From Chloroflexota bacterium (lineage in GTDB: Bacteria; Chloroflexota; Dehalococcoidia; Lucifugimonadales; Lucifugimonadaceae), in NCBI GenBank assembly GCA_027618835.1, contig JAQCHZ010000005.1, positions 1 through 64,000 on the forward strand: a DNA stretch of 64,000 nt, read 5' to 3'. Below the pieces are notes generated by a model. It saw only the letters and a program-made list of their open reading frames with translations. It was not told the DNA's origin and made no database searches. Below, one piece after another: positions 42,500-52,428 of the stretch. The position numbers and the translations under genes are program-made. Position 1 is the first letter of the stretch. Each line of letters opens with the position of its first letter.

Positions 42500-43951
42500 T
42501 TGACTGTTCGACTGACTCGCTTATTGTCACCTACAGGCGAATTGCGGAAACGAACTGGGAGTGTCCATTTGACAGAGTCCGCATACCGATCACTTCCTTC
42601 CGTGGACGCGCTTCTTCAATCAGAAGAAGTCGCAGACCTCGTCCGAAATTTTTCCCACGAAGCAGTTACCACTATCGCCCGTGAAGAACTGGGAAAAGCA
42701 CGTGCGGCTATCAAGAGTACCGGGGCTGCTCCCGAATTGGATTCGATGGTTGCTCAAATCGTGAAACGCGCCGACCGCGCATGGGGCGCTTGGCCTAAGC
42801 CGGTCGTCAACGCTACTGGTGTCGTCCTTCACACGAATCTTGGACGTTCTCCGCTTAGTAGTGACGCGGCTCGTGCTGCCGCCGAATCGGCATCGATCTA
42901 CTCTGATCTGGAGTTTGATCTTGGCTCAGGTAAACGCGGCTCTAGAAACGCCCATATCTCAGATCTCATTTCACAGACGACAGGGGCCGAAGCGGGAATC
43001 GCCGTAAACAATAACGCTTCCGCTGTACTACTCACATTGGCCGCTGTATCGGGTGTGAACAACGAGAAAAACGAAGTAATCGTTTCTCGTGGCGAGGCCG
43101 TGGAAATCGGTGGTGGCTTTCGAATACCAGACGTGATGCGCCAGTCAGGCGCAACGCTCGTCGAAGTGGGCACTACCAACCGCACATATGCAGCCGACTA
43201 TGAAGTTGCTATCAGCCCAAATACTGCAGCAATTCTCAAGGTTCACCCAAGCAACTTTGTCGTTGAGGGTTTCACTCATGTTCCAGAACTGGTTGACATG
43301 GTCGGCGTCGGTAAGAAGCACGGCATCCCTGTGATCAATGATCTGGGATCGGGCTGTCTGGTCGACACTCGAAAATATGGACTCGATCAAGAGCCTAAAG
43401 CGCAAGATTCGGTGTCAGATGGCGCTGCACTGACGTTGTTCTCGGGCGACAAGCTGTTGGGTGGACCGCAGGCTGGTCTCATAGCCGGTGAAAAGCAGTG
43501 GGTTGATCTGGTTTCGAAGCACCCGCTCGCACGTGCAGTACGAATCGACAAGATGACGCTTTCGGCAATCGCAGCCACCCTAGTTTCATATCTCAAAGGT
43601 GCGCACGAAGAAGATATTCCGATCTGGAACATGATTTCCATGAGCGAAGCATTGATCGCTAGCCGAGCAGAAAAGTGGAAATCGGAATCTGGTATTGGAG
43701 AGGTTCAGCGAGCCAGATCGGCAGTTGGCGGCGGTTCGCTACCGGGGCAAACCCTACCAACAACAATACTGGCCATCGACCCAATCGGCAGCCCAGATGG
43801 TTTTGCGGCAAATCTTCGCAAAGCTCCCGTTGCCGTCATTGCCCGAATCGAAAACGACCGAATAATGTTGGATCCTCGCACCGTACTCGCTACACAGGAT
43901 CACGCTGTGGTCGAAGCGATCAAATTCGCTGTCAGTCAGTCTGCACAATGA
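42500..43951 (+). CDS. selA: L-seryl-tRNA(Sec) selenium transferase SelA
   Basis: This 483-residue PLP enzyme converts Ser-tRNA(Sec) to Sec-tRNA(Sec). The PLP lysine is Lys318 in FSGDKLLGGPQAG; VVNATGVVLHTNLGRSPLS and the SGKRGSRNAHI block are family signatures. The start is TTG at 42500; a later start is possible but would remove part of the N-terminal domain. It implies that this organism uses selenocysteine, although selB, selD and tRNA-Sec are outside the window. It overlaps the Smr gene by 4 bases. Confidence 0.95.
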   Translation: MTVRLTRLLSPTGELRKRTGSVHLTESAYRSLPSVDALLQSEEVADLVRNFSHEAVTTIAREELGKARAAIKSTGAAPELDSMVAQIVKRADRAWGAWPKPVVNATGVVLHTNLGRSPLSSDAARAAAESASIYSDLEFDLGSGKRGSRNAHISDLISQTTGAEAGIAVNNNASAVLLTLAAVSGVNNEKNEVIVSRGEAVEIGGGFRIPDVMRQSGATLVEVGTTNRTYAADYEVAISPNTAAILKVHPSNFVVEGFTHVPELVDMVGVGKKHGIPVINDLGSGCLVDTRKYGLDQEPKAQDSVSDGAALTLFSGDKLLGGPQAGLIAGEKQWVDLVSKHPLARAVRIDKMTLSAIAATLVSYLKGAHEEDIPIWNMISMSEALIASRAEKWKSESGIGEVQRARSAVGGGSLPGQTLPTTILAIDPIGSPDGFAANLRKAPVAVIARIENDRIMLDPRTVLATQDHAVVEAIKFAVSQSAQ

Positions 43952-44352
43952 GTCTTAAAAGACGCAGGCGGCCAAAGCCAACTTCAGAACAACAAGCATG
44001 GGAATCGAACCCCAACGCTTCTTCGAACGGCTACGATGCCGCTGAGATCGAGATCGACCTTCACGGCATGAGGGCACATGAAGCTGAAACTGCAATTTTG
44101 GTTCACCTTCAACACTGCCTCAATTCCCGCTTACATATCGCCAAGATTAATCACGGTCATGGCACCGGCGTACTAAAGCAACTAAGCCGAGATATTTTGA
44201 CTAAAAGCGACCTAGTTGTGCGCCATTACGCAGCCCCATATGGCGATGGCGGCGACGGAGTTACGATTGCCGAACTGAACTATGGTGGGCACAAAGCATT
44301 CAACCGCCGTGCAAACAATGAGATCGTTCCAAAGGCGTTACCTCGAAAGTAA
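43948..44352 (+). CDS. Stand-alone Smr-domain protein
   Basis: The 134-residue protein starts at an ATG inside the selA stop (ATGA). After a basic N-terminus (KRRRRPKPT), an Smr domain fills residues ~45-120 with EIDLHGMRAHEAE and INHGHGTGVLKQ, the family's DLHG and HGxG motifs. Smr domains nick or cleave RNA or DNA in several contexts. The isolated form is short, without MutS2. Its link to selA is by position only. Confidence 0.85.
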   Translation: MSLKRRRRPKPTSEQQAWESNPNASSNGYDAAEIEIDLHGMRAHEAETAILVHLQHCLNSRLHIAKINHGHGTGVLKQLSRDILTKSDLVVRHYAAPYGDGGDGVTIAELNYGGHKAFNRRANNEIVPKALPRK

Positions 44353-44433
44353 TTTAAGGCACGGTTACCGACTTGATGACTGACCATCAATTGCCAATAA
44401 TCTCGACCCGCCGGCACATTCATGGCGTAACCT

Positions 44434-45780
44434 GTGACTATGACGCTGTTCGACAATCGTAAACAAGAAATTCAAGATCGTATCGCCCCATTGGCGACTC
44501 GTATGCGTCCGCAAACTCTTGACGAATACGTCGGTCAAAAACACATACTCACCCCGGGCAAAGTTCTGCGAAGAGCTATCGAGGAAGACCGCCTACCTTC
44601 GATGATTCTTTGGGGACCACCCGGAAGTGGAAAAACAACACTTGCCCGCTTGATCGCCGGTGAGACCAATTCCCATTTCGAGCAGTTGAGCGCCGTAACC
44701 TCGGGCGTAAAAGATGTTCGAGCAGTGATGGCGATGGCGGGCGAACGGCTCGGGCAAACGGGTCGAAAAACCATCCTATTCATCGATGAAATTCACCGTT
44801 TCTCTAAATCGCAGCAAGATGGCCTGCTACCCCATGTCGAAGATGGCACAGTCACCTTGATCGGTGCGACTACCGAGAATCCTTCATTTGAAGTCATATC
44901 TCCCCTTCTGTCGAGAACTCGGGTCTACACGCTCGAACCGCTACATGACGAAGACATCACAGAAATCGTCGAACGGGCGATTGCTGACAAAGATCACGGG
45001 CTTGGTCGAGATGGCGTTTCACTTTCCAAAGACTCGATGCACTTCCTGCTTAGAGTTGCCAACGGCGACGCTCGTTCGGCTCTGAACACACTCGAACTAG
45101 CTGTCGAGTCGACCGAAAAGGATAAGTCGGGAAGCATCTCTGTTGAAGTCGAAACGATGGAAGAGTCGGTCCAGCGCCAGTCGCGTTACGACCGCCTGGG
45201 CGACATGCACTACGACACGATCTCGGCGTTCATCAAGACGATACGCGCCTCTGATCCCGACGCCGCTTTGTACTATCTGGCGCGAATGATCGACGCCGGA
45301 GAAGATCCTGTTTTCATTGCGCGTAGATTGGTTATTTCTGCTGCCGAAGACATCGGACTCGCCAATCCCAACGGGCTTGCAGTTGCAATGGCGGCGCAGC
45401 AGGCCGTCAGTTTTGTTGGCATGCCTGAAGGCAGAATTCCGCTGGCTGAAGCGACGATCTATCTGGCAACCGCCCCAAAATCGAACTCGGCGTACAAGGC
45501 GATCGATAAAGCGCTGGAATTCGTGAAGGCTTCGCGGGATGAACCCGTGCCACAGCATCTTCGGAACGCCCCTACCCGCCTCATGAAAGATCTTGGTTAC
45601 GGCGAGGGTTACGAATATCCACACGACAAACCTGGTCATTTTTCGCAGTCGGACAACTTACCAGACGCGATAAAGGATGAACGGTTCTACGAGCCGGGCG
45701 ATCTTGGAACCGAACACGGTATACGCGAGCGACTCATCGGCTGGTGGGGCGAACGATACGGAAAATCATCGGACGACTAG
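44434..45780 (+). CDS. rarA: Replication-associated recombination protein RarA (MgsA)
   Basis: The 448-residue AAA+ clamp-loader-like ATPase acts at stalled replication forks. It has LDEYVGQKHIL, Walker A GPPGSGKTT (61-69), Walker B ILFIDEIHRFSKSQQD, sensor 1 IGATTENPSFEV and the C-terminal MgsA domain (PEGRIPLAEATIYLATAPKSN). The start is GTG at 44434 or ATG at 44440. It follows the Smr gene by 81 bases. Confidence 0.95.
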   Translation: MTMTLFDNRKQEIQDRIAPLATRMRPQTLDEYVGQKHILTPGKVLRRAIEEDRLPSMILWGPPGSGKTTLARLIAGETNSHFEQLSAVTSGVKDVRAVMAMAGERLGQTGRKTILFIDEIHRFSKSQQDGLLPHVEDGTVTLIGATTENPSFEVISPLLSRTRVYTLEPLHDEDITEIVERAIADKDHGLGRDGVSLSKDSMHFLLRVANGDARSALNTLELAVESTEKDKSGSISVEVETMEESVQRQSRYDRLGDMHYDTISAFIKTIRASDPDAALYYLARMIDAGEDPVFIARRLVISAAEDIGLANPNGLAVAMAAQQAVSFVGMPEGRIPLAEATIYLATAPKSNSAYKAIDKALEFVKASRDEPVPQHLRNAPTRLMKDLGYGEGYEYPHDKPGHFSQSDNLPDAIKDERFYEPGDLGTEHGIRERLIGWWGERYGKSSDD

Positions 45781-45798
45781 TCCGTTCAAACCCGTAAA

Positions 45799-47046
45799 TT
45801 ACCCAGACTGACGTAGTGCGCCCCAGACGGAGCGAATACTCATTCGCTGTCCGTACAGAAGCAGTCCAGCCCTGAACACGCGTGCGCTCAGCCACAGCAG
45901 GAACATACCGGCAAAGGCGGTTACAACCAGCCCAAGAACGACCTCGTACATTCGATCGGTATCGCCTGCGATTCGCAAAATCGATGCGGTCGGCGAAGTA
46001 AGCGGAAAGAACGTCAATACTCTCGCTAGCATTCCGTCAGGATTCGGAATGATGAGTGCAGATGCGTAGATCGGAATGACAGCAGGAACCAACACTATCG
46101 CCGATATCTGGCTCGCCTCACGCACGCTCGTTGAGGCCGCTCCAATCGATGCCATAAGAGCTGCAAAAACGAAATATCCGGCGAAATAGAATGCGATCAT
46201 CAATACGATCAGATCGGGCTCTACAGAGAGCGATGATAATCCTGAGAATTGATTGCTGATTTGAGGCACGGAAATCGCAGCCACGGTTAGCCAAATCGCA
46301 ATTTGCAGTAGGCCCGCAGCGCCGAGTCCGAGCACTTTTCCAACCATGATCGACATGGGCGACGTCGAAGTCACCAGCATCTCGACCATGCGATTTTCCT
46401 TCTCTTCCGTCACGCTTTGGAGGAGGGAGCCTGATCCCACGAAAATCGACATCATGAGCATCATTGCGAATATAAACGCAGGTGCAGCTTTCGCCACTTC
46501 GTCCTGCAGACTGCCAGATGAATCGGTTTGCCCAAGTTCGTCAACTTTGAACAAGGTGTACGAAGCCGGCGAAATCACTCGGGCGATCTGGTCGTCGGTC
46601 AACGCATCGTCGGCAATAGCGATTCGCAGAACATTGTGAAACGCGTCCCCGGTGCTATCTTCAGAGGCGAGTCCAGAACCCTTGCGATACCAGTCGACTT
46701 CACCTGTGGAGACATAGTCGTTAGGAATAACAAATAACGACTTAATGTCGCCATCGACGAGCGCCAGCCTGCCATCGGCGAGGTCTTCGATTCGGATCAA
46801 ACCGGGGATTGGTTCGAGGTCTTCAGTAACATCTGAGTGATCAATAAATCCGATCGCCTCAGCCAAGTCGGCACTACCATCGTTATCGCTGAAAAATGTA
46901 TCTCCGAGAACCGGCAATATGAATGCAAAAAATAGCATCAAAAACGGCACGCCTACAGTGAACACGCGCCATCCGGTACGTCTGATCTGACGCGAGAACT
47001 CCTCTTCAAAGATGATGCGAGCATCAGCCGTTTTTTTGCCGGGCAT
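45799..47046 (-). CDS. ABC-2 permease, NatB-like
   Basis: The 415-residue membrane protein has an N-terminal helix (~23-45), a large extracytoplasmic loop (~60-190) and five to six C-terminal helices. The EEKENRMVEMLVTSTSP motif is typical of NatB/YhaP-type permeases. It overlaps the ATPase gene by 23 bases, so the pair is translationally coupled. Na+ export (NatAB) is one option; other substrates are possible. It converges with rarA, 18 bases apart. Confidence 0.9.
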   Translation of the reverse strand: MPGKKTADARIIFEEEFSRQIRRTGWRVFTVGVPFLMLFFAFILPVLGDTFFSDNDGSADLAEAIGFIDHSDVTEDLEPIPGLIRIEDLADGRLALVDGDIKSLFVIPNDYVSTGEVDWYRKGSGLASEDSTGDAFHNVLRIAIADDALTDDQIARVISPASYTLFKVDELGQTDSSGSLQDEVAKAAPAFIFAMMLMMSIFVGSGSLLQSVTEEKENRMVEMLVTSTSPMSIMVGKVLGLGAAGLLQIAIWLTVAAISVPQISNQFSGLSSLSVEPDLIVLMIAFYFAGYFVFAALMASIGAASTSVREASQISAIVLVPAVIPIYASALIIPNPDGMLARVLTFFPLTSPTASILRIAGDTDRMYEVVLGLVVTAFAGMFLLWLSARVFRAGLLLYGQRMSIRSVWGALRQSG

Positions 47047-47950
47047 TGCTCACCTCCTCTATGAAAATATCGTTGAGTGACGGCAGCACCTGCTCAAATC
47101 TCGAAAGCACGATTCCGGCAGAAGCGTAGGCGTTGAGAATCATCTCGGGAGTCAGTTCGTCGCTCAGGCGATATTCGATCTGACCACCACGACCTGCTTG
47201 CTTTTGTGCGCCTGGCAAACCGTCTGGATGTGAAGGTGCTTCGACCACCGCGGCATTTGCACCACGTGATACTCGAATTTCGTGGAGATCACCAAATAAA
47301 ATAAGACGGCTGTCCGCGATCAACGCCACCCGTTCGCTCATCTCTTCGACGTCTGACAGCACGTGAGTGCTGAAGATAACTGTTGCACCGCGAGCTTGCT
47401 CAACAGCAAGCATCTCTTTCATTAGTTGAACGTTAAGCGGGTCGAGACCCGAAAACGGCTCATCGAGAATAATCAACTCTGGACTATGAATCAGGCTGGC
47501 TACAAATTGCACCAGCTGAGTCATTCCACGCGAAAGCCCTTCGACCTTCTTGTCTCGATGTTCGTATAGACCTACCCGGTGTAAAAGCTCCAGACCTCGA
47601 TCCAGCGCCTCGGCTTTTGAAAGGCCACGAAGGCGGCCAAGATATCGGAGAACGCTAGAAACTTTCTCTTTACGAAGAAGCCCGCGTTCTTCAGGCAAGT
47701 ATCCGACGCGAGGCATCGCATCTTCTGCGTTCAGACCGCCCAGAAACCGAACTTCCCCGGCATCTTGTCGAAGTATCCCAAGAGCTGTTCGTATCGTTGT
47801 GGTCTTTCCAGATCCGTTCGGACCCAGAAACCCAAATACCTCGCCCTCTTCCACCGAAAACGAAATATCGTCGACCACCGTTTTGTTTCCAAAACGTTTG
47901 GTCAGTCCTTCAATTTCGAGTGCGTATGGCACAGAAGCAGTGCGAAACAA
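47024..47950 (-). CDS. ABC transporter ATP-binding protein, NatA-like
   Basis: The 308-residue ATPase has Walker A GPNGSGKTTT (43-52), the signature LSRGMTQLVQF, Walker B LIILDEPFSGLDP and the H-loop STHVL. The C-terminal extension (~225-308) ends in SLNDIFIEEVSN, as in NatA-type proteins. It is coupled to the permease downstream. The upstream gene is threonine aldolase, 25 bases away on the same strand, so the three may share a transcript. Confidence 0.93.
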   Translation of the reverse strand: MFRTASVPYALEIEGLTKRFGNKTVVDDISFSVEEGEVFGFLGPNGSGKTTTIRTALGILRQDAGEVRFLGGLNAEDAMPRVGYLPEERGLLRKEKVSSVLRYLGRLRGLSKAEALDRGLELLHRVGLYEHRDKKVEGLSRGMTQLVQFVASLIHSPELIILDEPFSGLDPLNVQLMKEMLAVEQARGATVIFSTHVLSDVEEMSERVALIADSRLILFGDLHEIRVSRGANAAVVEAPSHPDGLPGAQKQAGRGGQIEYRLSDELTPEMILNAYASAGIVLSRFEQVLPSLNDIFIEEVSNARQKNG

Positions 47951-47975
47951 ACTTACCTATAGAGGCAAGAAGTAA

Positions 47976-49013
47976 CTACGAAGCGATCTCTTTCATCACT
48001 TTGTCGAGAGCGGTAATAGTAAATTCGTAATCTGCTGCCGAAACTCCGTAGTGAGTGACGATGCGAAGATCAGAATCCCCTCCATTGATGTACACACCCT
48101 CTTCTTTCATCCGTGCGGCAATCTGATCGCCGGTGTGATCTGGAACACCAAACCTGATTATGTTCGTTTGGATGTGCTCAGGGTCGACCGAGATGCCCTT
48201 CATATCGGCCATTCGAGAAGCAATATGTCGAGCGGAATCGTGGTCTTCCTGCAAACGATCAATCATCGAGTCTAGCGCTACTAACCCAGCTGCTGCCACG
48301 ATGCCAACCTGTCGCATACCTGAACCTAGCATCTTGCGCCATCGATCGGCTTCCTCGATGAAATCCTTCGAACCAACCACAATCGAACCAATCGGGCAGG
48401 AAAGCCCCTTAGAAAGGCAGAACGTAGCCGTATCGACGTTCTCTGTAAGCTTCGACACTGGAACTCCAAGGGAAACGGCTGCATTGAAAATGCGTGCACC
48501 ATCGAGATGAACGTTCAGCCCTTTCTCGTGCCCAGCGTCGGCCATTGCTTTCATCTGTTCAGGACTGAGTGCCCGACCGCTTGAACCGTTATGAGTGTTC
48601 TCGATTGTCAGCAAGCGAGTCGGTGGCTTGTGATAGTCACGCGGCTTTACAGCTGCCTGAATCAACTCGGGCTCAAGAAATCCGAAATCATCGGTTTTGA
48701 TCGGATAAAGAACAACACTGCCCAAAACCATCGTTCCGCCGGCTTCGGAGTTCATGATGTGACACTGATCTCCGACTAGCACTTCGTCGCCACGCTGCGC
48801 CTGAGCCAGAACCGCTACCAAGTTTCCCTGCGTGCCTGAGGAAACGAATAGTCCAGCTTCCTTGCCAAGCATATCGGCTGCGCGCTGCTGCAGTTCGTTT
48901 ACAGTCGGGTCGTCGCCATAAACGTCGTCTCCGAGTTCAGCTTCGTACATTGCCTTACGCATTTCGGGGCTTGGGTGAGTAACGGTGTCACTCCGTAAGT
49001 CGACTCGGATCAT
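47976..49013 (-). CDS. ltaE: Low-specificity L-threonine aldolase
   Basis: This 345-residue PLP enzyme cleaves L-(allo)threonine to glycine and acetaldehyde. It has VDLRSDTVTHPSPEMR, GDDVYGDDPTV, FVSSGTQGNL, ENTHN, NVHLDGARIFNAA and the PLP lysine in CLSKGLSCPIGS. The family length is normal. It starts at 49013, divergent from lspA. In a bacterium of this type it can serve glycine supply. Confidence 0.94.
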   Translation of the reverse strand: MIRVDLRSDTVTHPSPEMRKAMYEAELGDDVYGDDPTVNELQQRAADMLGKEAGLFVSSGTQGNLVAVLAQAQRGDEVLVGDQCHIMNSEAGGTMVLGSVVLYPIKTDDFGFLEPELIQAAVKPRDYHKPPTRLLTIENTHNGSSGRALSPEQMKAMADAGHEKGLNVHLDGARIFNAAVSLGVPVSKLTENVDTATFCLSKGLSCPIGSIVVGSKDFIEEADRWRKMLGSGMRQVGIVAAAGLVALDSMIDRLQEDHDSARHIASRMADMKGISVDPEHIQTNIIRFGVPDHTGDQIAARMKEEGVYINGGDSDLRIVTHYGVSAADYEFTITALDKVMKEIAS

Positions 49014-49211
49014 GTCGTTGGTTCTCCGCCGCTATGTATTGGGCCAAAGCTGAGTTTTGATAATCGATATCGACCGCAGATTCTATCTCTCGAATGACTC
49101 CACGCATACGGTCCGACCGTATACTCAAATGGGACTTTCAGCGTTGTTGTAGCTCAAATCCAATCCTCGCAACGCCGCAATCACCCTCTAACGAGAGCCC
49201 AAACGATCAAT

Positions 49212-49787
49212 TTGACCAACGACCAAACTAGCAACCGCAACGAGACCTCCGGCTCGAAATTCGCTGATCCGCTGCCGTGGATCATGATGTTCGCCGCGCT
49301 CATTTTCGACCAACTCACGAAGTGGCTGACGATCGAAAACTTGGCAGTTGGCGAGTCATGGCCAGCGGAAGGTTTCTTCCGCTTCACCCACGCATGGAAC
49401 ACCGGCACAGCATTCTCGCTATTCCAAGGACAGGGCGACATTCTTACGTGGGTTTCACTCGGCGCAGTCGGCGTACTGACCTGGATTTACCGATCTATCG
49501 ACAATCCCCCTTGGGTGCTTCGAATTGCATTTGGGATGCAGTTCGGTGGAGCGATCGGAAACATCATCGATCGAATCCGACTTGGCCACGTCACAGACTT
49601 CCTCGATGTCGGTCCGTGGCCTATCTTCAACATCGCCGATTCTTCGATTGTTATCGGTATCGGTTTGATGATCTTCTACTTTTGGTTCCTCGACGATAGT
49701 GGAAAAACAAAAGAAGATTCCAGCCCAGACGCTGCCGGGCCATCCGAGCAGGCAACCACGAACACAACCCTTGATTCTTCAGATTAG
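49212..49787 (+). CDS. lspA: Lipoprotein signal peptidase LspA
   Basis: The 191-residue membrane protease has four helices and cleaves prolipoproteins. It has FDQLTKWL, HAWNTGTAFSLF, GNIIDRIRLGHVTDFLD (first catalytic Asp) and FNIADSSIVIG (second catalytic Asp). The start is TTG. The C-terminal ~30 residues form a Ser/Asp/Thr-rich tail not needed for the fold. It is followed 17 bases later by the rluD gene, the common lspA-rluD order. Confidence 0.95.
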   Translation: MTNDQTSNRNETSGSKFADPLPWIMMFAALIFDQLTKWLTIENLAVGESWPAEGFFRFTHAWNTGTAFSLFQGQGDILTWVSLGAVGVLTWIYRSIDNPPWVLRIAFGMQFGGAIGNIIDRIRLGHVTDFLDVGPWPIFNIADSSIVIGIGLMIFYFWFLDDSGKTKEDSSPDAAGPSEQATTNTTLDSSD

Positions 49788-49804
49788 ATTTCGGTAGTTT
49801 TACT

Positions 49805-50713
49805 TTGACTGAGTTCGCAATTACCGAAGAGCAATCGGGAAAACGTTTGGATGTGTTCCTGAGCGAGCACTGGGATGAAGCTGAATCGCGAGCAGTCGCT
49901 CAGCGCGCTATAAAAGCGGGCGAAGTTTCGATCGATGGAAAAGCAGTCTCACGGGTTTCGGCAAAACTCACCGAGGGACAAATCGTAAACGCTAGTCCTT
50001 ATGGAACCGTAGCGCCAACTTCGATCATCAAAAGCAATATCCCGCTAGACACTGCCTACGAAGACGAGCACATCGCCGTTATCAACAAAGTCGTAGGTAT
50101 GACCGCTCATCCTGGTTCTGGGCATATCGACGACACGGTCGCTAACGCAGCCGCGTACAAGTGGCCTCAAATCGTTGACATTGGTGAACCTGACCGCCCC
50201 GGAATAGTTCACAGGCTCGACAAAGACACAAGTGGCCTGATGGTCATTGCGCTCACCGAACCGGCGTACATCCGCCTTTCGGAGATGATCCGTAATCATG
50301 AGATTACGCGCATCTACTCCGCACTAGTCCACGGCATTCCGAAATCGCAAAAAGGTGTTGTCGATGCACCGATTGGACGAAGCCCGTTCTACCGCAAAAG
50401 ACAGGCAATCGACGAAAATGGTCGACCTTCGCGTACCCATTACAGAGTCGACTATGTATTCGGCGACTTCGCATTTCTCGAAATACGACTTGAGACGGGT
50501 CGAATGCACCAGATCAGGGTTCACATGGACGCTATTGGTCACCCGGTTATAGGCGATCAAACTTATGGGCGACAAAAAAATCTCCCAAACCTAAACCGGC
50601 AATTCCTACATGCTTCTAAGCTAGAGTTCGATCATCCAGTCACTGGTAAACGACTATCAGTAACGTCCGAACTTCCGGCGGATCTGACACGCGCTCTCGA
50701 AGCACTGCAATAG
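49805..50713 (+). CDS. rluD: 23S rRNA pseudouridine synthase RluD/RluA family
   Basis: The 302-residue protein has an N-terminal S4 domain (GKRLDVFLSEH, then SRVSAKLTEGQIV) and an RluA-type catalytic domain. The catalytic Asp139 is in GIVHRLDKDTSGLM; ETGRMHQIRVHM and HASKLEFDHPVTG follow. RluD modifies helix 69 of 23S rRNA; the exact target of this member is inferred from the S4 domain and position. The start is TTG. Confidence 0.92.
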   Translation: MTEFAITEEQSGKRLDVFLSEHWDEAESRAVAQRAIKAGEVSIDGKAVSRVSAKLTEGQIVNASPYGTVAPTSIIKSNIPLDTAYEDEHIAVINKVVGMTAHPGSGHIDDTVANAAAYKWPQIVDIGEPDRPGIVHRLDKDTSGLMVIALTEPAYIRLSEMIRNHEITRIYSALVHGIPKSQKGVVDAPIGRSPFYRKRQAIDENGRPSRTHYRVDYVFGDFAFLEIRLETGRMHQIRVHMDAIGHPVIGDQTYGRQKNLPNLNRQFLHASKLEFDHPVTGKRLSVTSELPADLTRALEALQ

Positions 50714-50783
50714 CTCGTCTTTCGCTCGTTCTACGTATTACCGTTTGTTCCTTCCAGCCTCAGGCGCTGCTAAAGTTTTCTGA

Positions 50784-52295
50784 ATGACTAACCCAACTTC
50801 TCCTGTCCGAGTTCGATACGCGCCCAGCCCCACCGGCATTCCCCATATCGGAAACATTCGTACCGCCCTTTTCTGTTGGGTGCTTGCTCAACAGACCAAA
50901 GGTGAGTTCATCGTTAGAATCGAAGACACCGACCGGTCGCGTTACGACGCCGACGCCGAAAAGGCGATATTTGAATCTTTAGATTGGTTGGGACTCACTT
51001 GGGACGAAGGTCCCGGCAAGGGCGGCCCGGTTGGCCCTTATGTGCAGTCCGAGCGTCAGCAGACGTATATCGAAGCGGCGCACCGTCTTGTCGAGTCAGG
51101 GCACGCCTACTTCGACGACACCACTCCTGAGCAGCTTCACGCCTTGCGAGAACGTCAGCGCGCTGCAAAGCAGCCGCCAAGGTACGATGGTCGTGGACGA
51201 CACCGCAGCACTGAGGAAATCGAAGAGTCGCGACAGGCAGGATTGCCGATTACGATTCGCCTAAAGGTTCCCGAGTTCGGTTCGGTTTCGTTCAACGACG
51301 CTGTTCGTGGCAAGATCACATTCGAGCTAAAAGAACTCGATGATTTCGTAATCTTGAAGTCGGACGAAATGCCGACTTACCACCTTGCCCACATCCTCGA
51401 CGATAAAGCGATGGGCATCACACACGTCATCCGTGGTGACGAGTGGATTTCAAGCACGCCTCGCCACCTATTGATTCATCAGGCGCTGGAAATCGAGCCG
51501 CCGGAATATGTTCACGTGCCATTGATTCTCGGCAAGGACAAATCAAAACTCAGTAAGCGTCATGGTGCTACGTCTGCACTCGAATATCGTGACCAGGGAT
51601 TCTTGGCCGACGCGGTATTCAACTTTATGTGCCTGCTCGGTTGGTCGCCTGGCGACGATACCGAAGTAATGACACGGGAGGAGATCGTACGTAGATTCAG
51701 CATTGATCGGATCAACGATTCCCCTGCAACTTTCGACGTAGAAAAGCTCGAATGGATGAACGGCGTCTACATACGAAACATGTCTGAAGATGAGCTAATA
51801 GAGCACTTGCTCCCGTTCATGGAGCGATCTGAAGCGGATGGCGGCCTGCCCGACACCGTAGAACGGCCTATCGACCAGGTGTATTTGAAGAAACTTATCC
51901 CGCTCGTCCACGAGCGCCTAAAGCTGCTGTCCGAAGGAACCGAAACCCTAGATTTCTTCTTTGCTGACAACGTCTACCCTGCTGCCGAAGACCTACCGGG
52001 TCGCAATATGGACATGGCGATGACAGAGACTGCTCTCGAAGCAGCACTCAGTCTATGCAACTCAGTTACGTCGTTCGAGCCTGAGCATCTTGAAGCTGAG
52101 TACCGAGCACTAGCCGAGAAGATCGAGATGAAGCCAGGTCAGTTGTTCTCGCCGATACGAGTCGCAACTACAGGCAAAGCGTTCGCTCCGCCGTTGTTCG
52201 ACACTATGGCTGCGATTGGGCAAGAGCGTTGCATCGAGAGAATCGAAAATGCGCTCTCAATTGTCCGTTCCGCTGCGTCAACTAGCGCGGAGTAG
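50784..52295 (+). CDS. gltX: Glutamyl-tRNA synthetase
   Basis: This 503-residue class I synthetase charges tRNA-Glu, and in many bacteria also tRNA-Gln. It has RYAPSPTGIPHIGNIRTA with the HIGH-type motif, FIVRIEDTDRSRY and the KMSKS-type motif KSKLSKRHGA. The C-terminal anticodon-binding domain is complete. Whether it is discriminating cannot be settled here. It starts 70 bases after rluD. Confidence 0.97.
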   Translation: MTNPTSPVRVRYAPSPTGIPHIGNIRTALFCWVLAQQTKGEFIVRIEDTDRSRYDADAEKAIFESLDWLGLTWDEGPGKGGPVGPYVQSERQQTYIEAAHRLVESGHAYFDDTTPEQLHALRERQRAAKQPPRYDGRGRHRSTEEIEESRQAGLPITIRLKVPEFGSVSFNDAVRGKITFELKELDDFVILKSDEMPTYHLAHILDDKAMGITHVIRGDEWISSTPRHLLIHQALEIEPPEYVHVPLILGKDKSKLSKRHGATSALEYRDQGFLADAVFNFMCLLGWSPGDDTEVMTREEIVRRFSIDRINDSPATFDVEKLEWMNGVYIRNMSEDELIEHLLPFMERSEADGGLPDTVERPIDQVYLKKLIPLVHERLKLLSEGTETLDFFFADNVYPAAEDLPGRNMDMAMTETALEAALSLCNSVTSFEPEHLEAEYRALAEKIEMKPGQLFSPIRVATTGKAFAPPLFDTMAAIGQERCIERIENALSIVRSAASTSAE

Positions 52296-52317
52296 CAGTT
52301 CAAGAGCAAAACTTAGA

Positions 52318-52347
52318 TTGACCTTGCGTTGGGCTACTACTTATACT
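52318..52347 (+). promoter_or_regulatory. Sigma-70-type promoter for rpsU
   Basis: TTGACC (52318-52323) and TATACT (52342-52347) are separated by 18 bases and lie 80 bases upstream of the rpsU start. This is the clearest canonical promoter I saw in the window. Confidence 0.7.
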
Positions 52348-52428
52348 TGAATGTAGCGCATCTGCTTTTCAGATGAATTTGGACCGGTCACGATTACTCG
52401 TGGCTCAAACTACGAATCAGGATTACCG

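Noticed and set aside
45097-45639. 180-codon antisense frame in rarA
   Set aside because: rarA is fully conserved on the other strand; the frame is rich in Arg and has no family mark.
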